From contig CAIVEA010000854.1 in the NCBI GenBank assembly GCA_903904765.1, forward strand, positions 1 through 5,788: a stretch of 5,788 bases of DNA, in the 5' to 3' direction. The notes below the pieces were generated by a model. That model was not told the origin of the DNA. It worked only from the letters and a program-made list of their open reading frames with translations, and did not search any database. The position numbers and the translations under genes were made by a program. Below are positions 1 to 5,788 of this stretch, one piece after another (the first letter of the stretch is position 1; every line of letters starts with the position of its first letter). Source of the DNA: an uncultured Chloroflexota bacterium. Its GTDB lineage: Bacteria; Chloroflexota; Anaerolineae; Aggregatilineales; Phototrophicaceae.

Positions 1-1123
1 CGCCGCCGATGGAGAGCAAACGCGCATCGCGGAAATAGCGGCTGATACGGGATTCGTTCATGTAGCCCATACCGCCGTAGAACTGAATGCAGGTATCGCC
101 CACTTCCCGCGCCAGCCGTCCGGCTTTCAGCTTGCACATCGAAGCAATGCGCGTCACCTCCTGCACGTCCGCCTGCCGTTCCATCAGCCCCGCGCAGGAA
201 TAGCACAACTGGCGCAGCGCCTCGATCTCGGTCAGCAATTCCACCAATTTGAACTGAATCCACTGGTTATGGATGAGGGGCTGTCCGAAGGTCTGGCGCT
301 CGTGGCAATACCGCATGGTTTCGCGCACCGCCCATTCCATGCCGGACACCGCCGAGAGCGCCCCCACCAACCGTTCCATCTGGAACTGCTCCATTTGCAG
401 GTAAAAACCCATGCCCTCCGGGCCGATCAGGTTGCTCATCGGCACGCGCACATCCTCGAACGACAGCACGGCGGTATCGCTGCTGCGGTTGCCGAGCTTG
501 TCCAACTTGCGGCTGACGCTGAAACCGGGCGTATCCGTAGGCACAAGGATGAGCGACATGCCCCGGTAGCCGGCCCCCGGTGTGGTTCGTGCCAGCAAAC
601 ACACCCAGTCAGCCTGTGTGCCGTTGGTGATATACATCTTGGAACCGTTAATCACATACTCGTCGCCAACGACTTCGGCGCGGGTGAGAATGCCCGCCAC
701 GTCGCTGCCCGCACCCGGTTCGGTCACGCCGATGCAGCCCACCATCTCGCCGCGCAAGGCCGGCGCAAGATACTTCTGCTTCAGTTCCGCGCTGCCATAT
801 TTGGCAAGAGCCGGCGTACACATATCGGTGTGGACGAGAATGCCCATCGGAACGCCTGCGCTGGCACAGCGCCCCATTTCCTCTGCGAGGACGACGGTAA
901 ACCAGATGTCCGCCTCCGCGCCGCCATACTCGGCCTCGTAATTCAGCCCCAGAAAGCCGAGTTCGCCCATCTTCTTGAGGATGTCATGAGCAGGCCATGT
1001 ACCGGCCTCCTCCCATTCGTCACAGTGCGGGTTCAATTCCTTCTCGACAAAGTTCCGCACGCTCTTGCGGAACATCTCATGCTCATCAGTAAAAGGCTGA
1101 TAGGCGCTCACCCGTGTGTTCAT
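1..1123 (-). CDS. Acyl-CoA dehydrogenase, C-terminus cut by window edge
   Basis: FAD-dependent acyl-CoA dehydrogenase, which makes a trans-2-enoyl-CoA and passes electrons to electron-transfer flavoprotein in the cytoplasm. The frame is open from the ATG at 1123 to the window edge, giving 374 residues; relatives are about 380-390 long, so only the last 10-15 residues are missing. The first family signature, GVTEPGAGSD, is at residues 132-141. The ERQTFGQP segment is at 275-282. The second signature, with YGGMGY, spans about 347-366. At the usual medium-chain catalytic position (YEGT motif) the protein reads SIGG, with no Glu. Glu250, in FQMERLVG, aligns by eye with the catalytic Glu of isovaleryl-CoA and long-chain dehydrogenases. 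The start is supported by GAGGTG 11 bases upstream and by a normal N-terminus. It is probably co-transcribed with the carboxylase beta subunit upstream. The family is near certain; the substrate (isovaleryl-, citronellyl- or other branched acyl-CoA) is inferred and open. Confidence 0.93.
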   Translation of the reverse strand, partial: MNTRVSAYQPFTDEHEMFRKSVRNFVEKELNPHCDEWEEAGTWPAHDILKKMGELGFLGLNYEAEYGGAEADIWFTVVLAEEMGRCASAGVPMGILVHTDMCTPALAKYGSAELKQKYLAPALRGEMVGCIGVTEPGAGSDVAGILTRAEVVGDEYVINGSKMYITNGTQADWVCLLARTTPGAGYRGMSLILVPTDTPGFSVSRKLDKLGNRSSDTAVLSFEDVRVPMSNLIGPEGMGFYLQMEQFQMERLVGALSAVSGMEWAVRETMRYCHERQTFGQPLIHNQWIQFKLVELLTEIEALRQLCYSCAGLMERQADVQEVTRIASMCKLKAGRLAREVGDTCIQFYGGMGYMNESRISRYFRDARLLSIGG

Positions 1124-1134
1124 ATTCTTTTTTA

Positions 1135-1140
1135 CACCTC
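1135..1140 (-). promoter_or_regulatory. Ribosome binding site of acyl-CoA dehydrogenase
   Basis: GAGGTG on the minus strand lies 11 bases before the ATG at 1123. The spacing is slightly long, but this is the only purine-rich match there and it supports the chosen start. Confidence 0.5.
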
Positions 1141-1164
1141 AACCCGTAAAGCATTCTATTCTCT

Positions 1165-1193
1165 AAAAAAGCGCGGGATGAAATCACAATCCC
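1165..1193 (-). terminator. Weak hairpin plus T-run between small ORF and dehydrogenase
   Basis: Directly after the stop codon of the small membrane gene, the minus strand reads GGGAT, a 9-base loop, ATCCC, then GCGC and six Ts (1170-1165). The 5-bp stem is short and the T-run begins 4 bases after it. If active it would only partly reduce read-through into the dehydrogenase gene. It may be chance. Confidence 0.22.
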
Positions 1194-1388
1194 CTAGCGG
1201 CGGCGCATCGCGCGCTCCGAAAGCAACCCGATCATCGCCAGCAGCGCCGCCCCACCGCAGCACACCAGCAGCGTTTGCTGCCCCGCCTGCGACTGGAAAA
1301 AGGCGAACAGCCCCAGCCCGATCAACCCGACCAGAATCAGCCAGAACACCGTTCTGGATGTCCACGACACCCGGCGTAAGCGGTTCAT
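1194..1388 (-). CDS. Small two-helix membrane protein, unknown function
   Basis: A 64-residue protein I do not recognise. Two hydrophobic stretches, about residues 13-31 (TVFWLILVGLIGLGLFAF region) and 38-57 (TLLVCCGGAALLAMIGLL region), look like transmembrane helices joined by a short polar turn, FQSQAGQQ. Both ends are basic (RLRRVSWTSR and ERAMRRR), so the positive-inside rule puts both termini in the cytoplasm as a hairpin. No signal-peptide cleavage site, enzyme motif or paired metal ligands are seen; there is a CC pair at 43-44. It starts 15 bases after the carboxyltransferase stop, with an AAGGTGG ribosome site overlapping that stop region, which suggests translational coupling. A competing frame over 1156-1449 runs back into the carboxyltransferase gene and lacks the hydrophobic pattern. 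That the gene is real is likely but not certain; its role cannot be read from the sequence. Confidence 0.62.
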   Translation of the reverse strand: MNRLRRVSWTSRTVFWLILVGLIGLGLFAFFQSQAGQQTLLVCCGGAALLAMIGLLSERAMRRR

Positions 1389-1396
1389 CGGTCAGC

Positions 1397-1405
1397 CCAC
1401 CTTCT
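1397..1405 (-). promoter_or_regulatory. Ribosome binding site of small membrane protein
   Basis: AGAAGGTGG on the minus strand ends 8 bases before the ATG at 1388 and overlaps the TAG stop of the carboxyltransferase gene (1406-1404). This arrangement favours re-initiation by ribosomes finishing the upstream gene, and supports the 64-residue frame over its alternatives. Confidence 0.5.
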
Positions 1406-3014
1406 ACATGCGGAAAACGCCGAAACGCGGCTGATCTTCCGTCACCCAATCGCGGTTGTAAGTCATTGAAAGCCCCACCGTCAGCGCATGACGGGTATCA
1501 CGCGGGTCAATCAGCCCGTCATCCCACAGCCGCGCCGTCGCATAGTACGGATCGCTTTCTTCCTCGAACTTGTAGCGCACCATGAACTTCATCTGCTCGA
1601 TTTGCTGCAAATCCGGTTCTTCACCTTTGCGCCGCGCCGCGTCCGTCTGGATGATGCCCAGCACGCCCGCCGCCTGTTCCGCGCCCATTACGGCGATACG
1701 GCTGGTCGGCCATGCGAACAGCAAGCGCGGGTCATAGGCGCGTCCGCACATGGCATAATGCCCTGCGCCGTAGCTCCCGCCGATCAGCACGGTAAACTGC
1801 GGCACGCTGCTGTTGGCGACGGCGTTTATCATCTTGGAGCCATGCTTGATGATCCCTTCTTCTTCGTACTTGCGCCCCACCATGAATCCGGTGATGTTTT
1901 GCAGGTACAACAGCGGGATGCGTGCCTGATTGCACAACTGGATGAACTGCGCGGCTTTGTTAGCGGATTCGCTGAACAGCACACCGTTGTTGGCGATCAC
2001 CCCCACCGGAAAACCGTTGAGATGGGCATGACCGCACACCAGCGTCGAACCATAATCCGGCTTGAACTCCATGAAGCGCGAGCCGTCCACCATCCGCGCC
2101 AGCACCTCGCGCATGTCCAGCGGTTTGCGAATGGTATCCATCGGCACGATGCCCAGCAGTTCGTCAGGGTCGTAGAGCGGCGGTTCCGGCGAACGCAGAT
2201 TGGCCGGCAGCGTCTTGCGCCAGTTCAACCGCCCGATCAACTCACGCCCGATGCGAATCGCGTCTGCATCATCTTCCGCCACATAATCCGCCAGCCCGGA
2301 CAAACGGGCGTGCATCTCCGCACCACCCAGCGACTCGTCGTCCACTTCCTCGCCCGTCGCCATCTTCACCAGCGGCGGCCCACCGAGGAAAGCCAACGCC
2401 TGCTTGCGGACAAACACGCTGTAATCGCTCAAGCCGGGGATATACGCGCCGCCAGCCGTGCTATTGCCGAACACCAGCGAAATCTGCGGGATACCGAGGG
2501 CGCTCATCTTGGCCTGATTCGCAAAGCTGCGCCCGCCTTCCACGAACAGATCGGCCTGATGTGGCAGGTTCGCGCCGCCGGACTCAACCAGATACAGGCA
2601 CGGCAGCCGATTTTCGGTGGCGATGCGCTGCGCCCGTAGCGCCTTCTGCACGGTGATCGGGTAGCTCGTCCCGCCCTTTACGGTGGCCTCGTTAGCGTTA
2701 ATCATGCACTCCACGCCGTTGATGATGCCGATGCCCGTGATCGCGCCGGAGCCGGGACTCTCGTTGTTGTACATATCCCATGCGGCAAGGGCGCTCAATT
2801 CGAGGAACGGCGTGTTGGGGTCGAGGAGTAGTTCCACCCGTTCGCGGGGCAGCAGTTTGCCTGCATCCAGATGCTTCTTGACAGCGCGTTCGCTGCCGCC
2901 AGCGCGGACTTTGGCCTGACGCTCGGAAAGCGTTCGCATCAACTGCTGATTGTGGGCGTAGTTCTCGCGGAAATCGTCGCTGTTGGGGTCAATCTGAGAA
3001 TGGATAACGCTCAT
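1404..3014 (-). CDS. Acyl-CoA carboxylase carboxyltransferase (beta) subunit, MCC/GCC type
   Basis: Carboxyltransferase subunit of a biotin-dependent acyl-CoA carboxylase: it moves the carboxyl group from carboxybiotin on the alpha subunit to an acyl-CoA, in the cytoplasm. The 536 residues match the usual length of about 535. The N-terminal crotonase-like domain carries GKLLPRERV (52-60), ATVKGGTSYP (110-119), ESGGANLP (144-151), GNSTAGGAYIPG (183-194) and GGPPLVKMATGEE (211-223). The C-terminal domain carries LQNITGFMVGRKY (371-383), GGSYGAGHYAMCGRAYDPR (412-430) and MGAEQAAGVL (443-452), typical of methylcrotonyl-CoA carboxylase. GGAEMHARLSGLADYVAEDD (230-249) is closer, from memory, to geranyl-CoA carboxylase (AtuC) and mycobacterial AccD2. 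The ATG at 3014 gives an MSVIHSQ start as in relatives, although no good ribosome site sits just before it. The alpha subunit is not in the window. The family is very secure; methylcrotonyl-CoA is the likeliest substrate, not proven. Confidence 0.93.
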   Translation of the reverse strand: MSVIHSQIDPNSDDFRENYAHNQQLMRTLSERQAKVRAGGSERAVKKHLDAGKLLPRERVELLLDPNTPFLELSALAAWDMYNNESPGSGAITGIGIINGVECMINANEATVKGGTSYPITVQKALRAQRIATENRLPCLYLVESGGANLPHQADLFVEGGRSFANQAKMSALGIPQISLVFGNSTAGGAYIPGLSDYSVFVRKQALAFLGGPPLVKMATGEEVDDESLGGAEMHARLSGLADYVAEDDADAIRIGRELIGRLNWRKTLPANLRSPEPPLYDPDELLGIVPMDTIRKPLDMREVLARMVDGSRFMEFKPDYGSTLVCGHAHLNGFPVGVIANNGVLFSESANKAAQFIQLCNQARIPLLYLQNITGFMVGRKYEEEGIIKHGSKMINAVANSSVPQFTVLIGGSYGAGHYAMCGRAYDPRLLFAWPTSRIAVMGAEQAAGVLGIIQTDAARRKGEEPDLQQIEQMKFMVRYKFEEESDPYYATARLWDDGLIDPRDTRHALTVGLSMTYNRDWVTEDQPRFGVFRM

Positions 3015-3055
3015 AATTTCACATGCGTAAACAGATATTCGGTTACTCTCCTCCT

Positions 3056-3085
3056 ACTATAGCCCCACAACGACTCCGCTGCCAA
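3056..3085 (-). promoter_or_regulatory. Sigma70-like promoter of the carboxylase operon
   Basis: On the minus strand TTGGCA (3085-3080) is followed by an 18-base spacer and TATAGT (3061-3056). Each box matches the consensus at five of six positions. Transcription would start near 3049, giving a leader of about 35 bases before the ATG at 3014. It lies just downstream of the transporter operon's putative terminator, where a new promoter is expected. A perfect TTGACA also occurs at 3099-3094, but it is 32 bases from TATAGT and has no -10 box at normal distance. Confidence 0.5.
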
Positions 3086-3110
3086 ATGCGCCCTGTCAAC
3101 AGATCAACCA

Positions 3111-3140
3111 GAAAACAAACGGGCTGGCACGTGCCAGCCC
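3111..3140 (-). terminator. Palindromic intrinsic terminator of the ABC exporter operon
   Basis: Bases 3121-3140 form a perfect 20-base palindrome (half-site GGGCTGGCAC). It can fold into an 8-bp, GC-rich stem with an ACGT loop. In the minus direction it is followed by GTTTGTTTTC (3120-3111), a T-rich run suiting factor-independent termination. The plus-strand side (TACAAAGAC) has no T-run, so it looks one-directional. It lies 33 bases past the TAG of the second ABC gene. It could instead be a copy of a dispersed intergenic palindrome. Confidence 0.7.
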
Positions 3141-3173
3141 TACAAAGACAAACATTCAGGAGTGTAAGGCAAC

Positions 3174-5000
3174 CTACCCCTTCAGCGCACGGAATTTCTC
3201 GTCAGGGTTGGTGTTCAGGTATTCGAGGCTCTGATGGCGGAAATAGGTGTTGTACAGTTCGGCATAATGTCCACCCTGCGCCACCAGCGTGCGATGATTG
3301 CCGGACTCGATGATTCGCCCTTCGCGCAGCACAATGATGCGATCGGCGCTGCGTACCGTGCTCAAGCGGTGGGCGATCAAAATGGACGTGCTGCGGGCGA
3401 GAATCAGATCGAGTGCCTCTTGAATCTGCGTTTCGGTGAACGGGTCAATGCTGGCGGTGGCTTCATCCAGCACGAAGATAGCCGGACGTTGAAGCAGCAC
3501 GCGCAGCAAACTCACCAGTTGCCGCTGCCCCATGCTCAACCGCGCCCCGCGTTCGCCCACATCGGTTTGCAATCCGTTCGGCAGCGTATCCAGCCATTCG
3601 CCGTTACCGATGCTCATCGCCACCGCTTCCACCTCAGCATCGGTGGCTTCCGGTTTGCTGTAGCGGATGTTATCGGCAATCGTACCGCTGAACAAAAATG
3701 GCTGCTGCGACACAATGCCGAGCTTGCTGCGGTACGACTCGAGGTTGAAGGTGCGAATATCGTGCCCATCAATCAGGATGTCGCCGCCCTGAAATTCGTA
3801 GAAGCGAGCGATCAGCTTGGCGATGGTGCTTTTGCCCGCACCCGTATGCCCCACAAAAGCGATACTTTCGCCGGGTGAAATCGTCAGGTCGAAATGATCG
3901 AGGACGCGCACCCCGGTCTTGTACTCGAACACTACATCCCGGAAGGTGATCGCGCCCGTCAGCTCACCAGCGAGCAGCGAGGCGCTCTGCTTCACCGTGT
4001 TCTCGGCATCAATCAGGGCAAACAGGCGCTCCGCCGCGCTCAACCCCTGCTGAAGCTGACTCCAGAACCCCGCCAAGTTAATCAGCGGGAACCAGAAGCG
4101 GTCAACGCTCTGGATGAACAGATACCACGAGCCAATGCTGATCGCGCCGCCCACCGCCGCCTGTGCGCCGAAGTACACTATCGACGACGTGCCCAAGCCC
4201 GTGACCGCGTTCAGCGTAGGGAACACCAGCGCCATCACGAAGCCCCGGCGCAGGTTGATCTTGTACGATTGGGCGTTCACACCCATGAACTCGTCGTAAA
4301 TCATACTCTCGCGGCGGAAATTCTTCGCCACGCCGATGCCGGCTACGCTCTCCTGAATGTTGTCGTTCACCGCTGCCATCGCCCGCGCACCCTGCCGCCC
4401 CACTTTACGCGCCAGATAGCGGAACATGAGCGCGAGGCCACCGAAAACGGGCATCCATAGCACCACCAACACCGTCAGTTGCCATGACCGCTGCACCAGC
4501 ACAAACGCCAGAATCACCAGTTCTATCATCTGCGTGAAAATGTCGCTAAAAATCACGAGGACGTTACCGAATTCCTGCGTATCGCTGGTGATGCGGCTGA
4601 CGATCTTGCCAGATTTGTTATCGTCGTAAAAAGCGAGGTCACGGTTAACAGCGGCGGCGAAAGCGTCCTTACGCATCTGCCCGATGCCTATGCCGATCAC
4701 CCGCGCCGTGACCTTGCGGCGAAACACGTTCAGGAAGTAATCCACCAGCAGCGTGGCGAACAGCGCCGCAATCAGGGCGCTCATGGCCTCCAGCGTGTTA
4801 TTGGTCTGGAGCGCCCCCACCGCCGTCGAAATGATGATCGGCACGAGCGCGCCCGTGAACGCGAATACGATCAGCGTCCCGCCGATAGCAAGCAGATTCG
4901 CCCGCTGATGCCGGAAGTAATCCCAGATACGGCGCAACAAATAGTTGTCGTCGTACTGACGGTCATAGTTGTCTTGGTTGAGCGCGTCAAAAAAGCCCAT
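3174..5000 (-). CDS. ABC exporter half-transporter with catalytic Walker B Glu
   Basis: Complete 608-residue half-transporter: an N-terminal six-helix exporter domain (hydrophobic segments near 34-56, 73-92, 146-168, 172-193, 253-280 and 284-310) followed by an ATPase domain from about 350. Walker A is GHTGAGKST (384-392, Lys390). The Q-loop Gln is 432. The signature is LSMGQ (488-492), with Met for the usual Gly. Walker B is FVLDE with catalytic Glu513, the D-loop is SID (517-519) and the switch His is 544. The ATG at 5000 gives MGFFDALNQ, lies 7 bases after the upstream stop and has AGGAGGG 11 bases before it. An upstream start at 5126 would add 42 residues buried in the neighbouring gene and is rejected. 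With its partner it most likely forms a heterodimeric inner-membrane exporter resembling BmrD/TM288, supplying the active-site Glu. The substrate (drug, lipid or peptide) cannot be told. Confidence 0.93.
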   Translation of the reverse strand: MGFFDALNQDNYDRQYDDNYLLRRIWDYFRHQRANLLAIGGTLIVFAFTGALVPIIISTAVGALQTNNTLEAMSALIAALFATLLVDYFLNVFRRKVTARVIGIGIGQMRKDAFAAAVNRDLAFYDDNKSGKIVSRITSDTQEFGNVLVIFSDIFTQMIELVILAFVLVQRSWQLTVLVVLWMPVFGGLALMFRYLARKVGRQGARAMAAVNDNIQESVAGIGVAKNFRRESMIYDEFMGVNAQSYKINLRRGFVMALVFPTLNAVTGLGTSSIVYFGAQAAVGGAISIGSWYLFIQSVDRFWFPLINLAGFWSQLQQGLSAAERLFALIDAENTVKQSASLLAGELTGAITFRDVVFEYKTGVRVLDHFDLTISPGESIAFVGHTGAGKSTIAKLIARFYEFQGGDILIDGHDIRTFNLESYRSKLGIVSQQPFLFSGTIADNIRYSKPEATDAEVEAVAMSIGNGEWLDTLPNGLQTDVGERGARLSMGQRQLVSLLRVLLQRPAIFVLDEATASIDPFTETQIQEALDLILARSTSILIAHRLSTVRSADRIIVLREGRIIESGNHRTLVAQGGHYAELYNTYFRHQSLEYLNTNPDEKFRALKG

Positions 5001-5007
5001 GAGCGCC

Positions 5008-5788
5008 TCATCCCTCCTGCTGAGATGGCGTGGTTTCGGTTGCAGGTTCTTCGTAACGGGCGAAAATCCGCCGATAAGCGTCCGAGGTGTGCAGCAAATC
5101 GTCGTGCTTGCCCTGTGCCACCACACGCCCGTGTTTCATCACAATGATGTGATCTGCCCAGCGAATCTGCGACAGGCGGTGCGTAATCAACAACGTGGTG
5201 CGCCCGCGTGAGGCCGCCCAGATCGCCTGCTGAATCCGGTCTTCGGTGGCGCTGTCAATCGCGCTGGTGCTGTCGTCCAGCACCAGAATAGGCGGATCAG
5301 TCAGGAAAGCGCGGGCAATCGCAATGCGCTGGCGTTGCCCGCCGCTGAGCGTCACACCGCGCTGCCCGACCACTGTGTCGTAGCCCTGCGGCATAGCGGT
5401 GATAAAGTCGTGCGCCTGCGCTTTGTGTGCCACATCCTCCACTACATCCTGCCCAGACTCCGGCTTGCCGAAGCGAATATTATCCGCCACCGAACGGCTG
5501 AATAGAAACACATCCTGCTCGATCACGCTGATTTGTGAGCGCAGCGAAGCCAGATTCCAGTCGCGCACATTCACGCCATCCACCAACACCTGCCCCGAAT
5601 CGACATCGTAAATGCGGTTAAGGAGCTTGGTGAGCGTGCTTTTACCTGAACCCGTCTGCCCGACAATCGCCACCGTCTGTCCCGGTCGGATGTCGAACGA
5701 CACATCATAGACCGATTGACCGCCATCACTGTAGCCAAAATTGACGTTCTGGAAGGTGATCGCCCCACGAATGGGTGCAGCGTGACCG
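5008..5788 (-). CDS. ABC exporter half-transporter with degenerate Walker B, N-terminus outside window
   Basis: The frame is open to the window edge, so the 259 visible residues are the C-terminal ATPase domain; the membrane domain lies beyond 5788. Upstream of the GTG at 5703 the frame continues with ATPase-fold sequence ([14 protein letters not shown]), so 5703 is not the true start. In visible numbering, Walker A is GQTGSGKST (43-51, Lys49), the Q-loop Gln is 91, the signature is a perfect LSGGQ (147-151), Walker B is ILVLDD (167-172) and the switch His is 203. Asp172 stands where the catalytic Glu is expected, and the following STSAID continues the LDDSTSAID form known from BmrC-like subunits. 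This marks the partner that contributes the degenerate ATP site in a heterodimer. It is the promoter-proximal gene of the pair, the same order as bmrC-bmrD. The exporter assignment is secure for the visible domain; the substrate is unknown. Confidence 0.9.
   Translation of the reverse strand, partial: GHAAPIRGAITFQNVNFGYSDGGQSVYDVSFDIRPGQTVAIVGQTGSGKSTLTKLLNRIYDVDSGQVLVDGVNVRDWNLASLRSQISVIEQDVFLFSRSVADNIRFGKPESGQDVVEDVAHKAQAHDFITAMPQGYDTVVGQRGVTLSGGQRQRIAIARAFLTDPPILVLDDSTSAIDSATEDRIQQAIWAASRGRTTLLITHRLSQIRWADHIIVMKHGRVVAQGKHDDLLHTSDAYRRIFARYEEPATETTPSQQEG
5012..5018 (-). promoter_or_regulatory. Ribosome binding site deciding the start of the second ABC gene
   Basis: AGGAGGG on the minus strand lies within the last codons of the upstream ABC gene, 11 bases before the ATG at 5000. 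It supports that start over the far-upstream alternative and suggests coupled translation of the two subunits. Confidence 0.65.

Noticed and set aside
1156..1449. Alternative minus-strand frame of 97 codons over the small gene
   Set aside because: It overlaps the carboxyltransferase C-terminus and lacks the two clear membrane helices and well-placed ribosome site of the 64-residue frame.
269..1585. Long plus-strand open frame of 438 codons
   Set aside because: It is antisense to the acyl-CoA dehydrogenase and the small gene, is rich in His, Arg, Ala and Pro, has no recognisable motif, and is explained by codon bias of the true minus-strand genes.
1488..2639. Plus-strand open frame of 383 codons
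   Set aside because: It lies fully antisense to the carboxyltransferase, whose conserved motifs cover the same bases. Its composition is that of a reverse-strand shadow with no domain seen.
3094..3099. Perfect TTGACA box as the -35 of the carboxylase promoter
   Set aside because: There is no -10 match 16-18 bases downstream; the TATAGT box lies 32 bases away and pairs better with TTGGCA at 3085-3080.
3234..4460. Plus-strand open frames of 214 and 188 codons within this span
   Set aside because: Both are antisense to the ATPase and membrane domains of the second ABC gene, with no motifs or ribosome sites.
3174..5126. Longer 650-residue version of the second ABC gene starting at 5126
   Set aside because: The extra 42 residues overlap the conserved end of the upstream ABC gene in another frame and look non-protein-like ([12 protein letters not shown]). 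The ATG at 5000 has a good ribosome site and a typical exporter N-terminus.
5008..5703. First ABC gene as a complete 231-residue soluble ATPase starting at GTG 5703
   Set aside because: The frame stays open to 5788 and encodes the normal beginning of an exporter ATPase domain, so the gene is cut by the window and not short.
1..5788. A new defence, mobile or other undescribed system
   Set aside because: No transposase, integrase, nuclease, toxin pair, repeat array or att-like repeat was found. All large genes belong to known metabolic and transport families.

Overview
The window is a GC-rich bacterial segment in which every convincing gene lies on the minus strand, so transcription runs from high to low coordinates. 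It holds five genes, two of them cut by the window edges. No RNA genes, CRISPR arrays, insertion sequences or integration signals were seen. The host cannot be named securely. The codon use and protein style would suit a GC-rich environmental bacterium, and a Chloroflexota-like host is my guess at low confidence.

Right half (5788 down to 3174): an ABC exporter operon. The upstream gene enters from outside the window, and only its nucleotide-binding domain is visible. Its stop codon is followed after 7 bases by a second, complete half-transporter of 608 residues. The two are complementary in their ATPase sites. The first has Asp in place of the Walker B catalytic Glu but a perfect LSGGQ signature. 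The second has the catalytic Glu but an altered LSMGQ signature. This is the pattern of asymmetric heterodimeric exporters of the BmrCD / TM287-288 type, with one degenerate and one active ATP site.

Junction (3173 to 3015, 159 bases): a perfect 20-base palindrome followed by a T-rich run in the minus direction looks like the intrinsic terminator of the transporter operon. Downstream of it a sigma70-like promoter (TTGGCA, 18-base spacer, TATAGT) points at the next operon. A perfect Shine-Dalgarno-like string sits at the predicted transcription start, too far from the next start codon to serve it.

Left half (3014 down to 1): an acyl-CoA catabolic operon. It encodes a biotin-dependent acyl-CoA carboxylase carboxyltransferase (beta) subunit of the methylcrotonyl-CoA / geranyl-CoA carboxylase group. 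Next comes a 64-residue two-helix membrane protein of unknown function, then an acyl-CoA dehydrogenase missing only its last few residues at the window edge. The dehydrogenase appears to have its catalytic Glu in the isovaleryl/long-chain position. A dehydrogenase making an enoyl-CoA and a carboxylase acting on a 3-methyl-enoyl-CoA would fit leucine/isovalerate or branched isoprenoid acyl-CoA breakdown. The biotin-carrying alpha subunit, hydratase and lyase are not in the window. Overall this is mostly ordinary metabolic and transport content; the most interesting points are the split ATPase asymmetry, the small membrane protein inside the carboxylase operon and the leader of the carboxylase gene.
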